A stretch of 7,407 nucleotides of DNA, from contig LCEC01000034.1 of NCBI GenBank assembly GCA_000997475.1, positions 1-7,407 on the forward strand, given 5' to 3'. This document shows positions 1 to 5,875 of this stretch, one piece after another. A model generated the notes under the pieces. That model had not been told where the DNA came from and did no database searches. It saw nothing but the letters and a program-made list of their open reading frames with translations. The DNA comes from Parcubacteria group bacterium GW2011_GWB1_42_6. GTDB lineage: Bacteria > Patescibacteriota > Minisyncoccia > Portnoybacterales > GWB1-42-6. Each line of letters starts with the position of its first letter. Positions within the stretch are counted from its first letter, which is position 1. The position numbers were made by a program, and so were the translations under genes.

Positions 1-620
1 AATCGCCAGAGCCATTCAAAGCCCGCTTTTTGCATCCATTTGGGCGCCCGTTCCACCCGGCCGGAAATAAAATCAAACGCTCCGCCGATCCCAATCGCTA
101 TTTTGACCCGCGGCAGTTGCGGCAAATTTCGCGCGATCCAACGCTCCTGTTTTGGCATGCCAAGTCCGACAAATAAAATTTCCGCGCCCGACAGATTTAT
201 CTTTTGGATTGCCCGGCTATCATCAATGAATCCGCCAAGCGTTTCTATGTTTAATTCCCGGCCCAAATTTTCGGCCGCTTTTTTAGCCGCGCCTTCTTTC
301 GCTCCAAAGAAAAATATTTTTCTTTTTTGGCCGAAACGATCCGTAATCGCTTTTACCAAATCCACGCCCATAATTCTGTTTTTTATGGGTTGACCCAAAA
401 TTCTTGAACCAAAAATAACGCCAAAACCTTCCGCCAAACATAAATCGGCCCTGTTCAATATTTCTTTGAATTCAAAATCTTCTTTTGCTTTTACCAAAAA
501 TTCCGCATAAGGCAAAACAACATAATGCTGTTTGCCATCGCTTAAAAACCCTTCTATTTTTTGAAGGACTTCTTCTTTTGGGAGATCGTTAATTCGAACT
601 CCGAGAATATAATTATTCAC
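1..620 (-). CDS. WecG/TagA/CpsF-family glycosyltransferase, C-terminus cut by window edge
   Basis: Members of this GT26 family transfer N-acetylmannosamine or a related sugar from a UDP-sugar to a lipid-linked acceptor at the inner face of the membrane, for teichoic acid, enterobacterial common antigen or capsule. Visible hallmarks in the 206 residues present: N-terminal ILGVRINDLPKEEVL (5-19), GVDLVKAITDRFG (85-97), KIFFFGAKEGAAKKAAENLG (101-120), VGLGMPKQERW (151-161), GIGGAFDFISGRVERAPKWMQ (177-197) and FEWLWR at the edge. Only some 30-40 C-terminal residues should be missing. The GTG at 620 is chosen because AAAGGA lies 4 nt upstream and the family alignment begins here; the frame stays open further upstream without a convincing start. 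Odd: the usual TPNPE segment reads LPYAE (36-40), and the usual PDG acid segment reads AEG (63-65). Exact donor and acceptor cannot be told. Confidence 0.9.
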   Translation of the reverse strand, partial: MNNYILGVRINDLPKEEVLQKIEGFLSDGKQHYVVLPYAEFLVKAKEDFEFKEILNRADLCLAEGFGVIFGSRILGQPIKNRIMGVDLVKAITDRFGQKRKIFFFGAKEGAAKKAAENLGRELNIETLGGFIDDSRAIQKINLSGAEILFVGLGMPKQERWIARNLPQLPRVKIAIGIGGAFDFISGRVERAPKWMQKAGFEWLWR

Positions 621-624
621 TAAT

Positions 625-630
625 TCCTTT
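625..630 (-). promoter_or_regulatory. Shine-Dalgarno site of the glycosyltransferase gene
   Basis: On the minus strand AAAGGA lies 4 nt before the GTG at 620. It is one of only two clear ribosome binding sites in the window and is the main reason for choosing the GTG start. Confidence 0.6.
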
Positions 631-631
631 A

Positions 632-665
632 AATTACGAAACTCGCTTATTGGTGTTTCGTAATT
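632..665. repeat. Hairpin of the ATTACGAA repeat family
   Basis: AATTACGAAAC (632-642) is perfectly complementary to GTTTCGTAATT (655-665), giving an 11-bp stem with a 12-nt loop. It sits directly upstream of the Shine-Dalgarno site of the glycosyltransferase, so it would be in that gene's 5' leader if transcription starts further upstream. The AATTACGAA core recurs in two other intergenic gaps. It could be a cis-regulatory hairpin or just a dispersed repeat. Confidence 0.6.
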
Positions 666-701
666 CAAGGCAATTACTAATTTTAAGCTAATCTTGAATG
701 A

Positions 702-887
702 ATTCCTCGCAGCCAAAAAGATAAGATTTTCGAAGCGAGGAATGTTTGAGTTCCCTTCAATTTTATTGATTGAAGTATATTGGGATTAGAGTTTTTTCTC
801 TTTCGATTTATATCTGATTTTGACACATTTTTCATAAAATTGAAGGGGAGCGAGTTCCGCAGCGAGAAAATTTTATCTTTTTGGCTG
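702..887. repeat. Long imperfect inverted repeat filling the gap between the glycosyltransferase and thpR
   Basis: Two pairs of perfect arms are nested: CAGCCAAAAAGATAA (710-724) pairs with 873-887 over 15 bp, and CCCTTCAATTTTAT (753-766) pairs with 834-847 over 14 bp, with diverged sequence between. A further 9-bp stem, ATTCCTCGC (702-710) with GCGAGGAAT (735-743), lies inside the left arm. The right arm ends 1 bp before the thpR stop codon. Read inward, both arms translate to similar peptides containing KILSFWL, which shows they are diverged copies of one sequence. It could be a miniature mobile element remnant or a structured RNA; no transposase or target duplication is seen. Confidence 0.65.
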
Positions 888-888
888 G

Positions 889-1461
889 TCAATAGGATAA
901 TAATTCCGCCGATTCCAAAACCGCGTATTGGGCTCCGTCCCGCGCCAGATTGCTTTGCACAAGTTCGATGCTTTCCACCGGCGCTTCCGCCTCAAAAATT
1001 TCATCAATCAGCGGCGGATTTTCAAGATCTCTCCAGCGCTCCATTTTTGTTCTGGCCAGCGTGATATGCGGAATAAATTTTTTTGTTTCGGGTTTATTGA
1101 ATCCCGAATTAACCGAAAGAAGGCTGTCTTCCAAGTTATGTTTCAAATCCGCAAGTTGTTGATTCGGTTCTCCCGACAGCCAGATCATGCGCGGAATCTT
1201 AGCCGATTTTTCAGGCGGACCGTAGATGATTTTTTTGAATTTTATGTTAAAAGGCGCGCCGTTTTGAGCCGTTTTCCTCATTGCTCTTGCCGCCGCCACA
1301 ACTTGGTCGTCATCCGCGTAACCGATAAAAACCAGCGTTAAACGCAAACTGTTTTCTTTGGTCCAACGGACAGGCAAAAAATCATATTTCTCCTGCCATA
1401 AAATCAGCTTCTTCTTTATTTTTTCGGGCAGATTGGCCGCGATAAAGATTCTTTTCTTCAT
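889..1461 (-). CDS. thpR: RNA 2',3'-cyclic phosphodiesterase (2H phosphoesterase), first catalytic His replaced
   Basis: ThpR/LigT proteins hydrolyse 2',3'-cyclic phosphate ends on RNA, and in vitro can join tRNA halves by a 2'-5' bond. The 190-residue length and order of elements fit the family: MKKRIFIAANLPEKIKKKL at the N-terminus, the ENSLRLTLVFIG segment (36-47), MIWLSGEPNQQLADLKHNLE (92-111) and FIPHITLAR (129-137). The family has two H-x-[TS]-x motifs. The second, HITL, is intact at 132-135, but the first reads RLTL with Arg40 (CGT) where His is expected. A one-base change from CAT would explain it. The ATG at 1461 has no Shine-Dalgarno site, and a promoter lies immediately upstream, so the mRNA is probably leaderless. 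TGA is the stop. The fold assignment is firm; activity is doubtful. Confidence 0.92.
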   Translation of the reverse strand: MKKRIFIAANLPEKIKKKLILWQEKYDFLPVRWTKENSLRLTLVFIGYADDDQVVAAARAMRKTAQNGAPFNIKFKKIIYGPPEKSAKIPRMIWLSGEPNQQLADLKHNLEDSLLSVNSGFNKPETKKFIPHITLARTKMERWRDLENPPLIDEIFEAEAPVESIELVQSNLARDGAQYAVLESAELLSY

Positions 1462-1462
1462 A

Positions 1463-1492
1463 TTGAAATTTTAGCACGGGCGGTGTTAAAAT
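1463..1492 (+). promoter_or_regulatory. Promoter of the DUF2238-like gene and priA (predicted)
   Basis: TTGAAA (1463-1468) and TAAAAT (1487-1492) are separated by 18 nt, with TGT before the -10 box (extended -10). A start site near 1499 would leave a leader of about 20 nt to the ATG at 1519. The two boxes overlap those of the thpR promoter on the other strand, so the two promoters probably exclude each other. Confidence 0.5.
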
Positions 1493-1495
1493 CAA
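1468..1495 (-). promoter_or_regulatory. thpR promoter (predicted)
   Basis: On the minus strand TTGATT (1490-1495) and TAAAAT (1468-1473) are 16 nt apart, and TGC directly before the -10 box makes it an extended -10. The -10 box ends 6 nt before the thpR ATG, so transcription should start at or very near the start codon. This agrees with the absence of a ribosome binding site. Confidence 0.5.
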
Positions 1496-1518
1496 TAATC
1501 AAAGCCCGTACTTTTTTT

Positions 1519-2109
1519 ATGGACAAATTCTTTTGGAAAGCCGGATTCTCTTTGCTTATCGGACTGATTCTTTTTGAGCTGCTCAACGCGGCGGAAATTT
1601 TGGATTACACCGCGGATTACGGCTGGCCGACATTGATTTTTATCAATTTGGAAATCATAGCCGGAGGAAAAATTATCTCTTTTCTTTTCAAAAGAAAGGA
1701 TTGCTTATTGAAATTGGGGCCGGCCTTCTTTGCCGCCGCAATGCTTGTTTATGCCGATTCTTTCGGAAACATTTTGCGGCTTTATCCTAAAATTCTTTGG
1801 TATGACCGATTCTCGCACTTTTTGGGAGGAATCGCGGCAGCGCTCTTTTTCTTTTCAATTGCCCAAGCTCTCAACCGCTGTGGTAAAATAAAGGCGAATG
1901 CCTTATGGCTGTTCGCGCTGGCTTTCTCATTCTCCCTTTCGGCAGCCGTCTTTTACGAATTAGCCGAATATATCCAAGATATGATTTATGCCTCCCAACG
2001 CATCGGTCCCGGCACAGACACAGTTGATGATTTGTTTATGCATTTTTTGGGAACAGCTATCATCACGATAGCGCAAGGGGTTAATTATTTATTCAAAAAC
2101 AGAATTTAG
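1519..2109 (+). CDS. YjdF/DUF2238-like integral membrane protein
   Basis: A 196-residue, very hydrophobic protein with about five to six membrane segments (roughly 8-24, 37-57, 66-82, 100-118, 128-147 and 174-192). Conserved-looking polar positions lie in or next to the membrane: WYDRFSHFLGG (94-104), FYELAEY (145-151) and GTDTVDDLFMHFLG (165-178). These match the YDR..HF, YEL.E and GT..D..D pattern of the YjdF/DUF2238 family, whose function is not established. The ATG at 1519 is preferred over an in-frame GTG at 1483, because that GTG lies inside the predicted promoter, upstream of the expected transcription start. No clear Shine-Dalgarno site is present. It ends 8 bp before priA and is probably cotranscribed with it. 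The membrane-protein call is firm; the family name is a recognition from motifs. Confidence 0.75.
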   Translation: MDKFFWKAGFSLLIGLILFELLNAAEILDYTADYGWPTLIFINLEIIAGGKIISFLFKRKDCLLKLGPAFFAAAMLVYADSFGNILRLYPKILWYDRFSHFLGGIAAALFFFSIAQALNRCGKIKANALWLFALAFSFSLSAAVFYELAEYIQDMIYASQRIGPGTDTVDDLFMHFLGTAIITIAQGVNYLFKNRI

Positions 2110-2117
2110 AAATTACA

Positions 2118-3929
2118 ATGTATATTCTTGATGTTATTGCCGCGACAAGAATTCCAATGGCTCAACCTCAAGTTTTGAGCTATTTTTTTGGCGACAGCCT
2201 GCCTCCAGGATCGCTGATTGAAATCCCTTTGGGCCGGCGGAAAGAAACAGGGATCGTTTTGGAATCGCGGCCTGTTTCGGACGCCAAAACAGAAATAAAA
2301 AAAGCTGATTTTGAAATGCGCGGCGCTTCCAAAATAATCTGCCCCGAATCGGTTTTGACCAAAGAGCAACTGGAATTGGCGATTTGGCTGGGACATTATT
2401 ATTTCGCCCCGCCCGGACTTTTCTTAAAAATGATGTTGCCAAGCGCGGCAAATAGCCAATCGCGAATAACCAATGGCGAAAAACAAAATAATGAACAGAA
2501 ATTAATACTTGTTCCTACCGTTGAACAAGCCCAAAAACTGGCCGAAACATATAAAGGCGCGACTTTATGGCATTCGGGCTTGAGAAAAAAACAGTTTGAT
2601 GAAATTTGGCGGGAAGTAAAAAACGGCGCCGCCCAAACAGTCATCGGAACGCGTTCAGCGGTCTTCTTGCCGTTTAGCAATTTAAAAAAAGTAAAAGTCA
2701 AAGACGAATTTCATCCGAGCCATAAATCTTGGGATATGTTCCCCCATTATAACGCCGCTGACGCCGCGGCCAAGCTCGCGGAGATTTTTAAAGCGGATTT
2801 TTCGGTTGAAAACAAAATTCCTTCCGTGAGATCGAGATTTTTTTTTGGACAAAAAAATGACTCCGCGAAAAAAGCCGAAGAAAGCCAAATTGAAATAGCG
2901 GATATGCGCCGGGAAATCAAAGAAGGAAATTTCTCCATCTTCAGTCGATCGCTCCAAAAAAACATCAAAGAAACGCTCAAACAAGAAAAACAAGCGGTTT
3001 TTTTCATCAATCGCCGGGGAGCCGCCAATTTTATTCTTTGCCGCGATTGCGGATTTGTGGCCAAATGCCAAAATTGCGATTTGCCTCTTTCTTATCATTT
3101 GCTTAACGGCAAGCCTTCTTTGTTCTGCCATCATTGCGGATTCACTCAAAAGACTCCCGAATCTTGCCCAAAGTGCAAGAGTGATCGCTTAAAAACAGTG
3201 GGATCGGGAAGCCAAAAAGTGGAAATTGAAGCAAAAAGATTTTTTGGTCCGGCCAGAATTTCAAGATTGGATAATGACACGGCGGAAACGCCAACCAAAC
3301 AGAAAAAAATAATATCCGATTTTGTGGAAAAGAAATCGGATATTTTGATTGCCACTCCGGCCTTTATTTCTTGGATGGAAGAATTGCTTCGGGCCGATAT
3401 CCAAATTTCGGCCGCTATTTCCGCCGATACAATTTTGCATCTTCCTGATTTTCAGGCTGGCGAAAGAACATTCCAAATCCTCGCGAATTTAATAATCCTG
3501 ACCAAAAAATCAATCATCCAAACATATAATCCCGACAGCCCGCTGTTTAAACAAATCATCCAAAACGATTGGAAATCATTTTTCAAAGAAGAAATTGAAA
3601 CCAGGCGGATTTTAGGCTACCCCCCTTTTTCCCAAATAGCCAAACTGACTTTTCGCCACAAAAATCCCCAAAAAGCCGGACAGGAAGCGAAAATTCTCCA
3701 AGCGAAACTTTCCGGAATCAATAAAAATCCCGATATTGAAATCAATCCCGCCTTGCCCGCTTTCATTTCAAAAGAAAGAGGCAAATATGCTTGGAATATT
3801 ATCATAAAATTCAAATTTAAAAATCCTCAATTTCTCCCGCCGATTGATTTGATAAAATCCCGAAATTTATTGCTTCAATTCGTTCCTTCGGATTGGGAGA
3901 TTGATATTGATCCCGAAAATCTATTATAA
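2118..3929 (+). CDS. priA: Primosomal protein N' (PriA), reduced and probably without ATPase activity
   Basis: PriA recognises stalled forks and loads the replicative helicase. At 603 residues this one is over 100 shorter than usual. Kept: the N-terminal 3'-DNA-binding domain (1-107; PPGSLIEIPLGRR), VIGTRSAVFLPFSNL (175-189), AVFFINRRG (293-301), the zinc domain with all eight cysteines (308, 311, 317, 320, 337, 340, 350, 353), GSGSQKVE (362-369), LPDFQAGERTFQIL (442-455), IIQTYNPDSPLF (466-477), RRILGYPPF (496-504) and the C-terminal domain. Missing: the winged-helix region and Walker A GxTGSGKT (residues 108-128 join straight to LILVP), the hydrophobic strand before DEEH (here KVKVKDEFH, 191-199), GSATPS (near 235-240 as KIPSVRS), GTQM..KGHDF (here ATPAFISWMEEL, 412-423) and QVAGRAGR (after 455). 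The reading frame is intact. It is probably a DNA-binding scaffold for primosome assembly. The start has no Shine-Dalgarno site; the N-terminus MYILDVI fits the family. Confidence 0.93.
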   Translation: MYILDVIAATRIPMAQPQVLSYFFGDSLPPGSLIEIPLGRRKETGIVLESRPVSDAKTEIKKADFEMRGASKIICPESVLTKEQLELAIWLGHYYFAPPGLFLKMMLPSAANSQSRITNGEKQNNEQKLILVPTVEQAQKLAETYKGATLWHSGLRKKQFDEIWREVKNGAAQTVIGTRSAVFLPFSNLKKVKVKDEFHPSHKSWDMFPHYNAADAAAKLAEIFKADFSVENKIPSVRSRFFFGQKNDSAKKAEESQIEIADMRREIKEGNFSIFSRSLQKNIKETLKQEKQAVFFINRRGAANFILCRDCGFVAKCQNCDLPLSYHLLNGKPSLFCHHCGFTQKTPESCPKCKSDRLKTVGSGSQKVEIEAKRFFGPARISRLDNDTAETPTKQKKIISDFVEKKSDILIATPAFISWMEELLRADIQISAAISADTILHLPDFQAGERTFQILANLIILTKKSIIQTYNPDSPLFKQIIQNDWKSFFKEEIETRRILGYPPFSQIAKLTFRHKNPQKAGQEAKILQAKLSGINKNPDIEINPALPAFISKERGKYAWNIIIKFKFKNPQFLPPIDLIKSRNLLLQFVPSDWEIDIDPENLL

Positions 3930-3945
3930 TATAACTTACGGATCT

Positions 3946-3969
3946 ACAGATCGATACAGATTTACAGAT
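3946..3969 (+). repeat. Short ACAGAT direct repeats
   Basis: Three ACAGAT copies lie at 3946-3951, 3956-3961 and 3964-3969 just after the priA stop codon. The first is part of a small palindrome, GATCTACAGATC (3941-3952). No function is evident; it may be part of the repeat-rich gap. Confidence 0.4.
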
Positions 3970-3996
3970 AAAATCAATAAGCGAGCCCGTTCTTAT

Positions 3997-4093
3997 ATTT
4001 TCCTCGCCGATTACGAATGGATTTTGCTCCAATTACGAATAAATTCAAATTCTATTCGTAATTGGCTTTAAATTCGTAATTCGTGAGGAAAAT
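3997..4093. repeat. Long palindrome of the ATTACGAA family between priA and fmt
   Basis: The inner stem is perfect over 13 bp: CCAATTACGAATA (4029-4041) with 4053-4065, around an 11-nt loop. Outside it, ATTACGAAT (4010-4018) pairs with ATTCGTAAT (4072-4080), and ATTTTCCTC (3997-4005) pairs with GAGGAAAAT (4085-4093). The whole 97-bp block can fold into one interrupted hairpin with four copies of the nonamer. It lacks a GC-rich stem plus T-tract, so it is not a classical terminator, though it would be at the 3' end of the priA transcript. It could be a dispersed palindromic repeat. Confidence 0.75.
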
Positions 4094-4143
4094 AAGTTTT
4101 TTGAAAGGAAGCTGGCGAAGCGAGATTTGAGCTCTAAAAATCA

Positions 4144-5085
4144 ATGTCTAATCTACCTACCAAAATTTTATTCCTTGGCGCTTCCCGATTTGCTTTGCCG
4201 ATTTTGGAAACTTTGGCAAAAAGCGATTTTAAGCCGGCCGCCGTTCTTACCGCCCCGGATAAATCATCAGGACGAGGCCTGAAACCATCCGAGTCGCTTA
4301 TAAAAAAAGAGGCCGAGAGTTTGGGTATTCCCGTTTTTCAGCCAAACAGCCTGGCGGAAATAGAAAAAACCGCCAAAGAAATAAATCCTGATCTTTTGGT
4401 TTTGGCCGCCTACGGAAAAATTCTTCCCCAAAATATATTGGATTTGCCAAAATTCGGTTGCCTTAATGTCCATCCGTCTCTTTTGCCAAAATACCGCGGC
4501 GCTTCGCCGATTCAATATTCCATTCTAAACGGCGACAAAGAAGCGGGAGTAACTGTTATGAAAATGGCATCCAAAGTTGATGCCGGACCGATTCTCGCCC
4601 AAGAAAAATTCATTCTTGACCGGCTCGATTACACCGCTCCGGAACTGGCCGAAATCCTTTCCGGAATCGGAGCGGATTTATTGCTTAAAGTTATTCCCTT
4701 TTGGATTAACGGAAAGATTAAGCTTCAAGAACAAGATGATTCTAAAGCAACCTTTGCAAAAATACTCAAAAAAGAAGACGGTCTGATCGACTGGAACGAT
4801 TCGGCCGCTCAAATCGAAAGAAAAATCCGAGCTTTTGTCCCTTGGCCGGGAACTTTTTCCCGTCTCGAAGGTAAAATTATAAAAATAATCAGCGCCAAAG
4901 CCATAGACGAAGACACAGCCAATAAGACGGGTGAAATTTATCTAAACGATAAAGAAAATCTCTGTATCAAAACAAGAAAAGGAAGCCTAATAATAAAAAC
5001 ATTGCAACCTCAAAACGGCAAGGCAATGGACGCCCAAAGCTATTTAAGGGGAAACAAGCAAGCCATCGGAAAAATTCTGGAATAA
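4144..5085 (+). CDS. fmt: Methionyl-tRNA formyltransferase
   Basis: Fmt uses 10-formyltetrahydrofolate to formylate Met-tRNAfMet for translation initiation in the cytosol. The 313 residues match the usual length of about 310-320. The N-terminal Rossmann-type formyltransferase domain shows KILFLGASRFALPILE (7-22), the SGRG loop (42-45), GCLNVHPSLLPKYRGASPIQ (105-124) with catalytic Asn108 and His110, and VDAGPIL (145-151) with Asp146. The C-terminal OB-fold domain carries IRAFVPWPGTFSRLEGK (228-244) and LQPQNGKAMDAQSYLRG (287-303). It appears complete and functional. The ATG at 4144 gives the normal N-terminus; no good Shine-Dalgarno site precedes it. In many bacteria the order is priA-def-fmt; def is missing here and a palindrome fills the gap. 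Transcription ends at the terminator at 5106-5138. Confidence 0.97.
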   Translation: MSNLPTKILFLGASRFALPILETLAKSDFKPAAVLTAPDKSSGRGLKPSESLIKKEAESLGIPVFQPNSLAEIEKTAKEINPDLLVLAAYGKILPQNILDLPKFGCLNVHPSLLPKYRGASPIQYSILNGDKEAGVTVMKMASKVDAGPILAQEKFILDRLDYTAPELAEILSGIGADLLLKVIPFWINGKIKLQEQDDSKATFAKILKKEDGLIDWNDSAAQIERKIRAFVPWPGTFSRLEGKIIKIISAKAIDEDTANKTGEIYLNDKENLCIKTRKGSLIIKTLQPQNGKAMDAQSYLRGNKQAIGKILE

Positions 5086-5105
5086 CAAAATAAAAATTCA
5101 AACCC

Positions 5106-5138
5106 AAAAAACCACCCCGCAAAGCGGGGTGGTTTTTA
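5106..5138. terminator. Bidirectional rho-independent terminator
   Basis: ACCACCCCGC (5111-5120) and GCGGGGTGGT (5124-5133) form a perfect 10-bp stem with an AAA loop, flanked by AAAAA on the left and TTTT on the right. It lies 20 bp after the fmt stop and 30 bp after the stop of the convergent minus-strand gene ending at 5168, and so can serve both. Confidence 0.92.
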
Positions 5139-5167
5139 AACGAATTCATTCGTCTGAAAATCGCAGA

Positions 5168-5848
5168 CTATTCGAATATTTTCTTTCTCAAATAACGCAC
5201 GGCTTCGCCCGCTTGATCTTTTCCGCCCAAACCGAATGCCAAGCCGCCGGCAATCGCGATCATCGCGATAAGGCCGGTTATAATCGTCTGCAAAAGGCCC
5301 GGAGCGATTCCCAACTGAATCAAAGCCGCGAAAATGCCAAATATCAAAATTGACCACGAAGTTATCGTGCCCAAAAATATCGAAGCCTTGATGTTTGTTA
5401 CCGAAACACTGGCTTGAACGATTTTTCCTAAAATATTAGCCAGCCAAACAGCTACCAACAACACCAATACGGCCGCGATCACATTGGGAACATAAGCCAA
5501 GATGCTTCTTAAGAAATCCGTAACCGCCGGCAATTGTAAAATATCAACAACGGCCAGCAAGAATACGAAAATCAAAAACCACTTGACGAAAGTTCCAATC
5601 CAGCCGGCAAAGTCCATCTTAATTCCAGCCCTTTCAAAAAACTTTCCGAGGCCGGCTCTATCCAAAGCCGGATCGATTCTCAAAGCGCGCAAAATTTGCG
5701 TGATCAATTTTTGCAAACCGACCGCGATCACCCAGCCGACTATCAAAACGATTATCGCGCCCAAAATATTGGGCAGATAACCGATAAAACCTTCCCAAAC
5801 GGACTGAAAAGCGCCTAAAGTTACTGTTGTCCAAGATTGAAGAACCAT
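5168..5848 (-). CDS. Conserved-TM-helix (MscS-pore-like) membrane protein
   Basis: A 226-residue protein with about five membrane helices (roughly 24-46, 83-105, 117-141, 157-180 and 184-208). Two related helices, YLPNILGAIIVLIVGWVIA (24-42) and YVPNVIAAVLVLLVAVWLA (119-137), look like repeats of the 'conserved TM helix' family found in CmpX-like and small-conductance mechanosensitive channel proteins. The last helix, AIAGGLAFGLGGKDQAGEA (198-216), is glycine/alanine-rich like the pore-lining TM3 of MscS. The protein stops right after it at RKKIFE, so it has no cytoplasmic beta and alpha/beta domains of MscS. Probable location is the cytoplasmic membrane; a channel role is plausible but unproven. 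The ATG at 5848 is supported by a strong Shine-Dalgarno site. It converges on fmt. Confidence 0.85.
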   Translation of the reverse strand: MVLQSWTTVTLGAFQSVWEGFIGYLPNILGAIIVLIVGWVIAVGLQKLITQILRALRIDPALDRAGLGKFFERAGIKMDFAGWIGTFVKWFLIFVFLLAVVDILQLPAVTDFLRSILAYVPNVIAAVLVLLVAVWLANILGKIVQASVSVTNIKASIFLGTITSWSILIFGIFAALIQLGIAPGLLQTIITGLIAMIAIAGGLAFGLGGKDQAGEAVRYLRKKIFE

Positions 5849-5854
5849 TTATTT

Positions 5855-5866
5855 TCACCCCCTTTC
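5855..5866 (-). promoter_or_regulatory. Strong Shine-Dalgarno site of the TM-helix protein gene
   Basis: On the minus strand GAAAGGGGGTGA ends 6 nt before the ATG at 5848. It closely matches the complement of the 16S rRNA 3' end (AAGGAGGTGA) and is by far the strongest ribosome binding site in the window, suggesting high translation. Confidence 0.85.
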
Positions 5867-5875
5867 GCGTATCCC

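Noticed and set aside
40..393. Plus-strand open frame of 117 codons
   Set aside because: The minus strand here encodes a clear glycosyltransferase with canonical motifs; this frame is its antisense shadow.
889..891. Possible TGA recoding as in some Patescibacteria
   Set aside because: The TGA sits exactly at the expected ThpR C-terminus and no in-frame TGA interrupts any clear gene, so the standard code suffices.
683..892. Minus-strand open frame of 69 codons across the inverted repeat
   Set aside because: It spans both arms of the palindrome, has no ribosome binding site and its repeated KILSFWL-type peptide follows from the DNA repeat; better read as a repeat element.
780..1064. Plus-strand open frame of 94 codons
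   Set aside because: It starts in the inverted repeat and runs antisense into thpR, whose motifs are clear.
1483..1518. GTG start at 1483 adding 12 residues to the DUF2238-like protein
   Set aside because: The GTG overlaps the extended -10 box and would be upstream of the predicted transcription start.
2682..3149. Minus-strand open frame of 155 codons inside priA
   Set aside because: The plus strand carries the PriA zinc domain and conserved motifs; this is antisense shadow.
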